A DNA stretch of 64,000 nucleotides from Caballeronia sp. dw_276 (lineage in GTDB: Bacteria; Pseudomonadota; Gammaproteobacteria; Burkholderiales; Burkholderiaceae), in the NCBI RefSeq assembly GCF_018449635.1, contig NZ_JAAVUV010000003.1, positions 558,001 through 622,000 on the forward strand, given 5' to 3'. The notes under the pieces were generated by a model that worked only from the letters and a program-made list of their open reading frames with translations, had not been told where the DNA came from and made no database searches. This document shows positions 8,980-16,975 of the stretch, in pieces. Numbering within the stretch: the first letter of the stretch is position 1; each line of letters starts with the position of its first letter. Made by a program: the position numbers and the translations under genes.

Positions 8980-9390
8980 CTATGAACGGCCGCGCCGTTC
9001 CAGTTCGTCCGCAACCGCTTCCCGCACCCACTCCGTCAGCTCGGTTTCGAGCGCCAGCGCGACTTCGCGCGTGATCTGGCTGACGAGCCACGTTGAGTGT
9101 TCCTGCAACGATTCGCGGCATCGCTCTTCAATCAATGCGCGTCCGTCTCCGGTCAGGAAATGCGTGAAACGTCCGCGCAGCCTTTCCGCGATCTGATCGG
9201 CGTCGCGGTCGGTGCCATGCACAACACCGCCGGGCGCCGGAACCGCCGGCGACAACACCGGTTCGGGCGCACGCGGCGCCACGCGGGCGCGCTCGGCGCG
9301 TCCCGGCACGATGACATCGGTGAGAACAGGAATGGAGGAATCGAAGTTATCGGGTGAATCAGCCGTATCGGGCGCGGTGGTGATGGGCAC
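8980..9390 (-). CDS. DUF2486 family protein
   Basis: 136 aa, no signal peptide or membrane segment. The N-terminal 60 residues are Pro/Ala-rich with low complexity (VLTDVIVPGRAERARV), and the C-terminal half is a predicted amphipathic helical region (ERLRGRFTHFLTG to VADELERRG). It starts with GTG at 9390 behind a GGAG. The position downstream of pepA-holC matches the burkholderial family called DUF2486. Its function is unknown; placement after holC hints at, but does not show, a link to replication. Confidence 0.65.
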   Translation of the reverse strand: MPITTAPDTADSPDNFDSSIPVLTDVIVPGRAERARVAPRAPEPVLSPAVPAPGGVVHGTDRDADQIAERLRGRFTHFLTGDGRALIEERCRESLQEHSTWLVSQITREVALALETELTEWVREAVADELERRGRS

Positions 9391-9488
9391 GAGTGGACTC
9401 CGTCTTGATGGCAGGCACGCCTTAGGGATAGCGGCCGGCGTTTTCGGGGATCATACCCTGTACGCCGCCGCGCGCCATCCCGGAGGTT

Positions 9489-9920
9489 TCACGCTCCGGC
9501 GCCCTGCTTGTAATTGTTGAGCACATACCCGCGATCGCGATAGAACCGGTAGCGCTCCCGCCCCGCCACGAGCTCCTGCTCGTCATTGCCGACCACTTCC
9601 AGCAGGCGTTCGAAGCGCGCGAACTGCGCCGGCACGGCGGCGGCCAGATTCAGCAGGATCTGATGCTGCTGGTTTTCCAGCACCGCATCCAGCGACGCGG
9701 CCAGCAACACCGGCGTTTCTGCCGCCAGCGCGCTGTCCGCCATGCAATGCGGCACGAACTCGAGCGGCTTGAACGTCCACAACTCTTCGTCGAAACGTTT
9801 GAGCCGCTCGGGTTCGGCCAGCACGATCAACGGCTGGCCGCTCATGTACGCCTTGCGCGCGAGGCGGCAGGCATACGCGATCGAGTCACCCACATTCGAA
9901 TGAAAGTCGATACGCGTCAT
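9489..9920 (-). CDS. holC: DNA polymerase III subunit chi
   Basis: 143 aa. Chi binds SSB and, through psi, the clamp loader. The start MTRIDFHSNVGD and the core KAYMSGQPLIVLAEP and LWTFKPLEFVPHCMAD match HolC. The start at 9920 has GGAGGCGCGGGC directly upstream, and its first codons lie just past the pepA stop (9958), so the pair is an operon, as in many gamma- and beta-proteobacteria. Length is typical. Confidence 0.93.
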   Translation of the reverse strand: MTRIDFHSNVGDSIAYACRLARKAYMSGQPLIVLAEPERLKRFDEELWTFKPLEFVPHCMADSALAAETPVLLAASLDAVLENQQHQILLNLAAAVPAQFARFERLLEVVGNDEQELVAGRERYRFYRDRGYVLNNYKQGAGA

Positions 9921-9957
9921 GCCCGCGCCTCCGGTTTGGCGTCTGCTGCGGGCAAAC

Positions 9958-11469
9958 TCATTGCCCCGCGCGATCCACGAGGAATTGCGTGAGCAAGGGC
10001 ACCGGCCGGCCGGTTGCGCCCTTCGCCGCGCCGCTCTTCCACGCCGTGCCCGCGATATCGAGGTGAGCCCACGGGTAGTTCTGCGCAAAACGCGACAGGA
10101 AACATGCGGCCGTAATCGCGCCGCCCGGGCGTCCGCCAATGTTCGCGACATCGGCGAAATTCGACTTCAGCAGGTCCTGATATTCGTCGTCGAGCGGCAT
10201 GCGCCAGGTCGGATCGATCGCTTCCTTCGATGCATCCAGCAACTCGCCCGCGAGCGCGTCGTCCTTCGAGAACAGGCCCGTGTTGTGATGGCCAAGCGCG
10301 ACCACGCACGCGCCGGTCAGCGTGGCGATATCGATCACGGCGGCCGGCTTGAAGCGTTCCACGTAGGTCAATGCGTCGCAGAGAATCAGGCGGCCTTCGG
10401 CGTCGGTGTTCAACACTTCGATGGTCGTGCCGGACATGGACGTTACGATGTCACCCGGTTTCACGGCGTTGCCGGCCGGCATGTTTTCGCAGGTCGGAAC
10501 CACGCCGATCACGTTGAGCTTCAACCCCATTTCTGCGATGGCGCGCATTGTGCCGAACACAGAACCGGCGCCGAGCATGTCGTACTTCATCTCGTCCATG
10601 CTGTCGCCCGGCTTGATGGAAATACCGCCGGTATCGAACGTGATGCCCTTGCCGACGAGCACGACCGGCGCGGCCTTGGCGCCCGCGCCCTGATGATGCA
10701 TGACGATGAACGCGGGCGGTTCGACCGAGCCCTTCGCCACCGACAGGAATGAGCCCATGCCGAGCGCTTCGATCTGCTTCTGGCCGAGCACTTCGACTTT
10801 CAGCTTGAATTCCTTACCGAGTTTTTTCGCGGTCTGGCCAAGATACGTGGGGGTGCAGACATTCGGCGGCAAGTTGCCGAGATCGCGCGTCAAGTCCATG
10901 CCGTTGGCGAGCGCCGTGGCGTGCTTGACCGCGAGCTTCGCGGGTTTTTCGTCGGTTGCGTCGATGCTGAACACGACCTTTTTCAACGCGCGATCGCCGT
11001 TTTCCGGCTTGCTTTTCATCTGCGTGAACTTGTAGGTCTGCTCGCGCAGCGCAAGAATCGCCGCGCGCACGCCCCAGTCGCCGGTGCGCTCGGGCACGGG
11101 CAACTGGGCCAGCGTGAACGCGACATTCGCGATTTTCGTGGCAAGCAACGCGCGCCACGTGGCGCGTGCAGCTTCCGTGTAAGCCTTCTGGTTGAAACCG
11201 TCCTGCTTGCCGAGGCCAACCAGCAAAATACGCGATGCGCCCAGACCCGTCACTTCGGTCAGCATCAGCGTGGAACCGGCCTTGCCGCTCATGTCGCCGG
11301 CTTTCACCGTGCGCGTGAGCAGACCCTTGGTCGCCAAATCAATCTCGCGGGCTGCGCCCGTCAACGTCTGCGCTTCGAACACGCCGAGCACTACTACATC
11401 GGCTTTTCCGTTAAGGAAACCATTTGCCGAGCCTTTGCTCCAATCACAGGCTTTTATGCTAAAGTCCAT
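9958..11469 (-). CDS. pepA: Leucyl aminopeptidase (M17 family)
   Basis: 503-aa cytosolic di-metal aminopeptidase that releases N-terminal residues; E. coli PepA also acts as a DNA-binding factor in Xer recombination and carAB control. Signature [16 protein letters not shown] is present together with [16 protein letters not shown], which carries metal-binding Lys/Asp. The N-terminal macro-like domain (about 1-165) precedes the catalytic domain. ATG start; the gene is divergent from lptF across 222 bp, and this pepA/lptFG divergence is conserved widely. Confidence 0.96.
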   Translation of the reverse strand: MDFSIKACDWSKGSANGFLNGKADVVVLGVFEAQTLTGAAREIDLATKGLLTRTVKAGDMSGKAGSTLMLTEVTGLGASRILLVGLGKQDGFNQKAYTEAARATWRALLATKIANVAFTLAQLPVPERTGDWGVRAAILALREQTYKFTQMKSKPENGDRALKKVVFSIDATDEKPAKLAVKHATALANGMDLTRDLGNLPPNVCTPTYLGQTAKKLGKEFKLKVEVLGQKQIEALGMGSFLSVAKGSVEPPAFIVMHHQGAGAKAAPVVLVGKGITFDTGGISIKPGDSMDEMKYDMLGAGSVFGTMRAIAEMGLKLNVIGVVPTCENMPAGNAVKPGDIVTSMSGTTIEVLNTDAEGRLILCDALTYVERFKPAAVIDIATLTGACVVALGHHNTGLFSKDDALAGELLDASKEAIDPTWRMPLDDEYQDLLKSNFADVANIGGRPGGAITAACFLSRFAQNYPWAHLDIAGTAWKSGAAKGATGRPVPLLTQFLVDRAGQ

Positions 11470-11691
11470 CGCGCTTATCCTCGGATAAAATCTTGGCTGA
11501 AGGATGAAAGCCGCAATTATCCGCTATTTTTTCCGAGGCGGTCACAGGTAGCGATGCCCGGATCGAATGTCTGCCCTCATGACTTCGTCCAGTTCGTACG
11601 TTTGTCATCGCATGGCGGCCGGATGCGACCGCCAAGATGGGCCCGCACATCGTCCAACCGTCCGTCGCCGCCGGCTTCAAGCTATCAATCA

Positions 11692-12789
11692 ATGATCTTC
11701 CAACGCTCCCTTCAGCGTGAACTCGCGTACACCGCCGGCGCCGTCTTCATGGTGCTGCTGACCATCATGCTAACCACCATGATGATCCGCATTGTCGGTT
11801 TCGCGGCCTCAGGCCAGGTCGATCCGCGCGATGTCGTCGTGCTGATCGGGCTTACCGTGATCGGCTATCTCGCCGTGATGCTGATCGTCACGCTGTTCGT
11901 GTCCATTCTCTTCGTGCTCACACGCTGGTATCGCGACTCGGAGATGGTCGTGTGGCTTGCCTCCGGCGTCAGCCAGACCGCGCTGATCAAGCCAGTCGCC
12001 GTGTTTTCCACGCCGATCATCATTTTGATCATCTTCTTCGCGTTCGTCGGCTGGCCGTGGTCGAACCAGCAGAGCAAGCTCATCAAGGCACGTTTCCAGC
12101 AGCGCGATGAAGTGTCGCTGCTCGCGCCCGGCCAGTTCCGCGAATCGCAGACGAGTCACCGCGTGTTTTTCATCGAAAAGATGTCGCCGGATCAGGGGCA
12201 CGTGCAGAACGTCTTCGTGACCAGCACGGAAGGCGGCAAGGTGAACGTGGTGGTATCGAAGAATGGTCATACCGAAACGCACGCGAACGGTGACCGTTTC
12301 GTGGTGCTCGAAAACGGCCGCCGGTACGATGGCATTCCCGGACAGCCGAATTTCCGGATCATGGAATTCGAGCGGTATGGCGTGAAAATTCAGAGCCAGC
12401 AGTTCGTGAATACGCCATCGACCACGGGCATGTACACGAACGAACTTCTCGCCGATCCAAGCCGCACGAATCTCGCGGAAATCGCATGGCGCGCCGGATT
12501 GCCGCTTATCGCGCTCAACCTCATGCTGCTGGCCATCCCGCTTTCGTACCAGAATCCGCGACGCAGCCGCACCATCAACCTCGTCATGGCCGTTCTAATC
12601 TATCTGACTTATTCGAACCTGCTGAACGTGGTGCAGTCGTGGATCGAACAGGGACGTGTGTCGTTCGTCGTCGGGCTGGTCGGGCTGCATATACTTGTTT
12701 CGGTGCTGGTCGCGTTCATCTTCTGGATGCGCATTCGCAATCGGCCGCTGTTCCGGCTGTCGAACCTGACGCGTTCGGAAGGGGCCTGA
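11692..12789 (+). CDS. lptF: LPS export ABC transporter permease LptF
   Basis: 365-aa inner-membrane subunit of the LptB2FG complex that extracts lipopolysaccharide and pushes it across the periplasm. The start MIFQRSLQRELAYTAG is the family norm. Three hydrophobic segments at the N-terminus (about 15-120) and three at the C-terminus (about 265-350) flank a periplasmic beta-jellyroll domain (about 140-255). It is in an operon with lptG, which starts 3 nt after its stop. Confidence 0.95.
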   Translation: MIFQRSLQRELAYTAGAVFMVLLTIMLTTMMIRIVGFAASGQVDPRDVVVLIGLTVIGYLAVMLIVTLFVSILFVLTRWYRDSEMVVWLASGVSQTALIKPVAVFSTPIIILIIFFAFVGWPWSNQQSKLIKARFQQRDEVSLLAPGQFRESQTSHRVFFIEKMSPDQGHVQNVFVTSTEGGKVNVVVSKNGHTETHANGDRFVVLENGRRYDGIPGQPNFRIMEFERYGVKIQSQQFVNTPSTTGMYTNELLADPSRTNLAEIAWRAGLPLIALNLMLLAIPLSYQNPRRSRTINLVMAVLIYLTYSNLLNVVQSWIEQGRVSFVVGLVGLHILVSVLVAFIFWMRIRNRPLFRLSNLTRSEGA

Positions 12790-12792
12790 CGC

Positions 12793-13941
12793 ATGCGCAT
12801 TTACGAACGGTACTTCGCGCGTCAGATTTATCTCGCGTTCATTTTCATTCTGTTTGCATTCTCCGGCCTGTTCTTCTTCTTCGATCTGATCAACGAGCTG
12901 AACACGGTCGGGCACGGCAACTACAAATTCGGTCTGGCCGTGCTGCGCGTGGCGCTGCAAACACCGTCGCGCTTCTACGAAATCATCCCCGTCGCCGCGT
13001 TGATCAGCGCCATTTATGTGTTCGCGCAAATGGCCGCGGCGTCGGAATTCACCATTTTCCGTGTTTCGGGGTTGTCGACCGGCAAGGCGCTGCGCTCGCT
13101 GCTGAAGATCGGCATTCCGATGGTTTTGCTCACCTACGTTATCGGCGAAGTCGTCGGTCCCTACTCCGATCAGCTTTCGGAGAAGGTGCGGCTGGAGGCG
13201 CTGGGGTCATCGGTATCGATGAACTTCGAATCCGGCGTCTGGGTGAAGGACACGCTTACCGCGCGCGCCGACGGCGAGCAAGTCACGCGTTTCGTGAACG
13301 TGGGCACGCTGAATCCGGACACGACGATCGCGGACGTACGCATCTATGAGTTCGATTCCTTGTTGCGCCTGACCAATGTGCGCATTGCAAAGAGCGGTGT
13401 GTTTCAGCCGCCGGGACATTGGAAGCTGACGGGCGTGACGGATACGCAACTTGTCGATGCACCGCCGCAAAAGGTGAATCCCGGCGACGCGCTGAATCCT
13501 GTTTATCGTGCGCAGCAGACTACGTTGCCCGAGTATTCGTTGCGCTCGGAATTGACGCCGCAGATCTTGTCAGTGCTGCTGGTTTCGCCGGACCGGATGT
13601 CGATGTTCAACCTGTTCCGCTACATCCAGCATTTGACGGAGAACCACCAGGACTCGCAGCGCTATCAGATCGCGTTCTGGCGCAAGATTCTGTATCCGCT
13701 CGCGGTGCTGGTAATGCTGGTGTTGTCGCTGCCGTTCGCATACCTGCATACGCGCGCCGGCGTGGTGGGCGTGAAGGTGTTTGGCGGGATCATGATCGGG
13801 ATGAGTTTCCAGCTGATCAACACGCTGTTTTCTCACATCGGTACATTGAATACGTGGCCCGCGCCCGTGACGGCCGCGGCGCCTGCGCTGGCTTATCTGA
13901 TAGTCGGGTTGATTGGCCTGCGCTGGGTCGATCGGCACTAG
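12793..13941 (+). CDS. lptG: LPS export ABC transporter permease LptG
   Basis: 382-aa partner of LptF. It starts MRIYERYFARQIYLAFIFI with two N-terminal membrane segments, has the coupling-helix region FAQMAAASEFTIFRVSG (about 75-92), a periplasmic jellyroll (about 130-280) and three C-terminal membrane helices. It follows lptF by 3 nt and precedes cbiX by 24 nt, so all three are probably co-transcribed. Confidence 0.95.
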   Translation: MRIYERYFARQIYLAFIFILFAFSGLFFFFDLINELNTVGHGNYKFGLAVLRVALQTPSRFYEIIPVAALISAIYVFAQMAAASEFTIFRVSGLSTGKALRSLLKIGIPMVLLTYVIGEVVGPYSDQLSEKVRLEALGSSVSMNFESGVWVKDTLTARADGEQVTRFVNVGTLNPDTTIADVRIYEFDSLLRLTNVRIAKSGVFQPPGHWKLTGVTDTQLVDAPPQKVNPGDALNPVYRAQQTTLPEYSLRSELTPQILSVLLVSPDRMSMFNLFRYIQHLTENHQDSQRYQIAFWRKILYPLAVLVMLVLSLPFAYLHTRAGVVGVKVFGGIMIGMSFQLINTLFSHIGTLNTWPAPVTAAAPALAYLIVGLIGLRWVDRH

Positions 13942-13965
13942 GTTTTGCCCTCTGCGGAGCACGCA

Positions 13966-14334
13966 ATGAACAAGCACGGCATGATTTTGTTTGGACACGG
14001 CGCGCGGGATCCGCGTTGGGCCGAGCCCTTCGAACGGCTCGCGACGAAGCTGCGCGCCCAGCGCAGCGATCCGGTGTCGCTCGCGTTTCTCGAATTGATG
14101 ACGCCGGATTTGCCTACGGCGATTGAAAAGCTCGGGACGGACGGGTGCGATGTTCTCACCGTCGTGCCCGTGTTTTTCGGCCAGGGCGGGCATATCCGGC
14201 GCGATCTTCCAGCATTGCTGGATCGATGCCGGGGGATGTTTCCATCGATTGAAATCAGGTGTGCCGTCGCTGTCGGGGAAGACGACGCGGTGCTTGACGC
14301 GGTGGCGGCGTATTGCGTGCGGCAGGCGGGATAA
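13966..14334 (+). CDS. cbiX: CbiX/SirB-type sirohydrochlorin chelatase
   Basis: 122-aa small chelatase that inserts metal (Co or Fe) into sirohydrochlorin. Visible motifs are MILFGHGARDPRW (metal-binding His at about residue 10) and VLTVVPVFFGQGGHIRRDLP (second His). It is the half-size CbiX(S) type that works as a dimer. Start at 13966 is chosen for GCGGAG upstream; an in-frame ATG at 13945 is closer to lptG. It could supply siroheme for the CysI encoded at 20.6 kb, whose precorrin-2 is made by the cobA gene at 16.2 kb, or feed cobalamin synthesis. Confidence 0.85.
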   Translation: MNKHGMILFGHGARDPRWAEPFERLATKLRAQRSDPVSLAFLELMTPDLPTAIEKLGTDGCDVLTVVPVFFGQGGHIRRDLPALLDRCRGMFPSIEIRCAVAVGEDDAVLDAVAAYCVRQAG

Positions 14335-14383
14335 GCCGCACGGGTTCACGCGTTGCAAAGCAAGCGCATCAGCTTAACTCCAG

Positions 14384-14436
14384 AAATAGTCATATCTGAC
14401 CAATTAGCCCGCTTAATTGGTCAGATATGACTATTT
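14384..14436. promoter_or_regulatory. Long perfect palindrome upstream of hipBA (operator O1)
   Basis: A 23-bp perfect inverted repeat: arms 14384-14406 and 14414-14436 (core GTCATATCTGACCAATTA) around the 7-nt GCCCGCT. It lies just upstream of the predicted -35. Because it is followed by T residues it could also act as a terminator for cbiX. Its degraded copy overlaps the -10, which argues for a HipB operator. Confidence 0.75.
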
Positions 14437-14452
14437 TTTTGGGGACAAGTAA

Positions 14453-14480
14453 TTGATGTATCGCTGAATTTGTCTATACT
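14453..14480 (+). promoter_or_regulatory. Predicted hipBA promoter
   Basis: TTGATG (14453-14458), 16-bp spacer, TATACT (14475-14480). The predicted start near 14487 leaves a leader of about 30 nt. The -10 lies within the second palindrome, consistent with autorepression. Confidence 0.6.
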
Positions 14481-14515
14481 GACTAATTAAGCCCGTTTAT
14501 ATGTCAGATAAGACT
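14472..14515. promoter_or_regulatory. Second, imperfect hipBA palindrome (operator O2)
   Basis: GTC-TATA-CTGAC-TAATTA-AGCCCG-TTTATAT-GTCAG-ATAA-GACT repeats the plan of the upstream palindrome with mismatches. It covers the -10 and ends 1 nt before the hipB start codon. The centre-to-centre distance to O1 is about 84 bp, close to eight helical turns. Confidence 0.7.
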
Positions 14516-14516
14516 A

Positions 14517-14858
14517 ATGAAACGCAACAACAAGGACTTCATCTCCTCGGAACTGGACCAACGGGCGACCACGTTCGGCCGTGCGGTTGCTGCCGCCCGC
14601 ATCGCGCGCAACATGACGCGGCAAGACTTTTCCGAGCGGGCCAACATGAGCCCGAGCACCCTGGCGCGCATCGAAAGCGGCGATGTGTCGGTGAGTTTCG
14701 CGTCCTGGCTCCAGGCATTCGACCGCGCAGGCCTTCTTGGAACGCTCGAGCCGCTCGCCAATCCCCAAAACGATCGGATAGGCGAAGCACGCCGCCAGAT
14801 AGAGTCCCGTGTGCGCCCACGCAAGAGCGCAGCGAAGACCGACGACTATGATTTTTAA
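14517..14858 (+). CDS. hipB: HipB-like HTH antitoxin
   Basis: 113 aa with an XRE-type helix-turn-helix: FGRAVAAARIARNMTRQDFS, then ERANMSPSTLARIESGDVS (about 20-60), and a basic, disordered C-terminus (RRQIESRVRPRKSAAKTDDYDF). It sits directly behind two palindromes and overlaps the hipA-like start by 11 nt, the usual antitoxin-first arrangement. Expected to neutralise the kinase and repress the operon. There is no strong Shine-Dalgarno; only AGATAAG lies before the ATG. Confidence 0.85.
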   Translation: MKRNNKDFISSELDQRATTFGRAVAAARIARNMTRQDFSERANMSPSTLARIESGDVSVSFASWLQAFDRAGLLGTLEPLANPQNDRIGEARRQIESRVRPRKSAAKTDDYDF

Positions 14859-16152
14859 TACCTCGACATGGAGCAAATACGTCTTCATTACACTGGAAGG
14901 GGCGTCGGAGGCCGTACCCGCCGGCAAGCTCGAACTCCTCGAGGAAGGAATCAGACCGATTGCATCGACCTTCGTCTACGGAAACAAGTATTTGCAACGC
15001 GCAAACGCCACGGCGGTAGACCCCGTCAGCATGCCTTTGGACGAGGCAAAAAAAACGAAGGAAGTGGTGTTTCAACCGCCAGCGGGACTGGCATTGTTTG
15101 GCGCAATTCGCGACGCAGCGCCAGACTCATGGGGCCGGCGCGTTATCGAGAATATGCTGCGGGCCGCGCCCGATGGACTGCCGGAAACCGAATATCTGGC
15201 GCACGCCGGTCCGCATCGTACGGGCGCGCTCGATTTCAGGGACTCGCCGACCGCACTCGCGGAGCCAGGAAAGTTGCCGGATGCAAAAGCGCTGTCTTAT
15301 TTACTCGATGCCGCCGCGATGATTCAGGAAGGCAAGCCGGTCCCGAAAAGACTGCAATTACTTTTTAGCGTGGGCGCGACGTTTGGTGGTGCCCGGCCCA
15401 AGGCCGTGCTGCTCGACAATAACCGCCAGTGGGTCGCGAAATTCCCTGTCGCCCGGGACGGTTTCAACGTGCCGCTGGTGGAACGCGCAACGCTGGAGCT
15501 AGCCCGCCAGTGCGGCATGCGGGTTCCAGCGACCAAGTCCATTCACCTTCCGGATGGCCGCGACGTCATGCTGATCGAGCGGTTCGATCGCGTGCCATTG
15601 CCAGACGGAGGTTTTGGCAAACGGCACGTCGTCAGCGCCCTCACCATGCTCAAGATGCACGAAAGCGATACCGCCTCCGCCAACTACACGGATCTGGCCG
15701 ATACGTTGAGCGAGCATGGTGCGCGTGGTTTCGTCGCAACTGACAAACTCGAGCTGTTCAAACGCATGGTATACAACATCCTCGTGACGAACGACGACGA
15801 TCATCTTCGCAATCATGCGTTTGTTTGGGACGGTGCGAACAAGGGTTGGCGCCTGAGCGACCTTTACGATGTTGTACCGAAACCTCAGGTCGGCTCCGAA
15901 CGTTTCCTGGTGCTCGGCGTCGGTCCGGCGAAGGGACGTTTGGCGACGCTCGATAATGCGCTCTCCGCCGCAGGGCGGTTTGGGCTGCTGAAACACGCCG
16001 CAGCTGAGATAATCCAGCATCTGTCTGGCGTGGTGCGCGAGTGGCGAACCTATTTCGAGGCGTTCGATGTCCCCAAGTCCGAGTGCGACAAGATCGCGTC
16101 GGCTTTTCGCAAGCCGCAGAGCATCGGGCTGCGCGAAGTGGAGAAGGTTTAG
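14848..16152 (+). CDS. hipA: HipA-family serine/threonine kinase toxin
   Basis: 434 aa. An N-terminal HipA-N1 beta domain (about 1-110) is followed by the HipA kinase core: regulatory/Gly-rich loop SVGATFGGARPKA (174-186), nucleotide Lys in WVAKFP (K198), catalytic loop NDDDHLRNH (315-323) and metal-binding SDLYDVVP (337-344). E. coli HipA phosphorylates glutamyl-tRNA synthetase; the target here is unknown. I start at 14848, where ATG overlaps the antitoxin stop; the upstream in-frame start at 14809 lies well inside hipB. All recognisable catalytic residues are intact, so the toxin is probably active. A terminator follows 6 nt after the stop. Confidence 0.88.
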   Translation: MIFNTSTWSKYVFITLEGASEAVPAGKLELLEEGIRPIASTFVYGNKYLQRANATAVDPVSMPLDEAKKTKEVVFQPPAGLALFGAIRDAAPDSWGRRVIENMLRAAPDGLPETEYLAHAGPHRTGALDFRDSPTALAEPGKLPDAKALSYLLDAAAMIQEGKPVPKRLQLLFSVGATFGGARPKAVLLDNNRQWVAKFPVARDGFNVPLVERATLELARQCGMRVPATKSIHLPDGRDVMLIERFDRVPLPDGGFGKRHVVSALTMLKMHESDTASANYTDLADTLSEHGARGFVATDKLELFKRMVYNILVTNDDDHLRNHAFVWDGANKGWRLSDLYDVVPKPQVGSERFLVLGVGPAKGRLATLDNALSAAGRFGLLKHAAAEIIQHLSGVVREWRTYFEAFDVPKSECDKIASAFRKPQSIGLREVEKV

Positions 16153-16157
16153 GCAAT

Positions 16158-16198
16158 AAAAAATCCCCTGCCGGTTATCAACCCGCAGGGGATTTTTC
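16158..16198. terminator. Bidirectional terminator between hipA and cobA
   Basis: AAAAATCCCCTGC and GCAGGGGATTTTT form a 13-bp perfect stem around a 13-nt loop, serving the convergent hipBA and cys/cobA operons. Confidence 0.92.
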
Positions 16199-16210
16199 AG
16201 TATGGAATCA

Positions 16211-16972
16211 TCAAGCCGCCACTTGCAAAGCTGCTTCGACCTGCTCAGCCATTCCCAACGCGCGCTCGGCAAACGCCTCGCCGATCATCAACAAACTCGG
16301 CTGCGATGCATCGAGCCAATCCTGTGCATCGCCACGCGCCATTTCGCCTAACGTCAGCGTCAACGAACGCTCGCGCTCGGTACTGCACGCTTCGACGATA
16401 GCCACTGGCGTCGATCCCGCCCGCCCTGAATCGATCAACTGGCGCGCAATTTCCGGCGCGCTGTCACGGCCCATGTAGAACACGAGGGAGTCGGCGCTCG
16501 CCTGCTCGCGGATTTCGTCGCTGTTCGGCGCGCGGCTATAGGTCGCCAACGCCACACTTCGAGACACCCCGCGCAGCGTCAGCGATCGCTTCAACGTGGC
16601 GGCGCTCGCCAGCGCCGCCGTGATCCCCGGCACCACTTCGTACTCGATACCCGCCGCTTCGAGCGCGCGCATCTCTTCGTCGGCGCGACCGAAAAGCATC
16701 GGGTCGCCACCCTTCAAACGCACGACGATGTCATGCTCGCGCGCGGCATCGACGATCTGCTTGTTGATGAAATGCTGCGCCGTCGAACGCTGTCCGCAGC
16801 GCTTGCCAACCGCGATCCTGCGCGCATCGGGCGCGTAGTCGAGCATGGCGGGCTCGATCAGCGCGTCGTGCAGAACCACCTGTGCCTGGCTTAGCAAGCG
16901 CGCGCCGCGAACCGTAATCAGGTCCGCAGCACCAGGCCCCGCGCCGATCAGATAAACCTTACCCATAGTCAT
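16211..16972 (-). CDS. cobA: Uroporphyrinogen-III C-methyltransferase
   Basis: 253 aa. It makes precorrin-2 from uroporphyrinogen III with two SAM-dependent methylations, the entry to siroheme. Signatures are VYLIGAGPGAADLITVRGARLL (N-terminus) and VVRLKGGDPMLFGR (about 83-96), both typical of the tetrapyrrole methylase family. It is the single-domain CobA/SumT type, without the CysG dehydrogenase/ferrochelatase part. It is last in the cys operon, 3 nt after cysN, so it supplies siroheme for CysI. Confidence 0.93.
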   Translation of the reverse strand: MTMGKVYLIGAGPGAADLITVRGARLLSQAQVVLHDALIEPAMLDYAPDARRIAVGKRCGQRSTAQHFINKQIVDAAREHDIVVRLKGGDPMLFGRADEEMRALEAAGIEYEVVPGITAALASAATLKRSLTLRGVSRSVALATYSRAPNSDEIREQASADSLVFYMGRDSAPEIARQLIDSGRAGSTPVAIVEACSTERERSLTLTLGEMARGDAQDWLDASQPSLLMIGEAFAERALGMAEQVEAALQVAA

Positions 16973-16975
16973 CGT

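Noticed and set aside
10921..11691. Long N-terminal extension of lptF back to 10921
   Set aside because: It would run antisense through pepA; the canonical LptF start MIFQRSLQRELAY is at 11692.
14472..14479. GTCTATAC in the hipBA promoter as a HutC site
   Set aside because: Only the 8-mer GTNTANAC matches, expected about 16 times per 64 kb; flanks do not fit and it is part of the hip palindrome.
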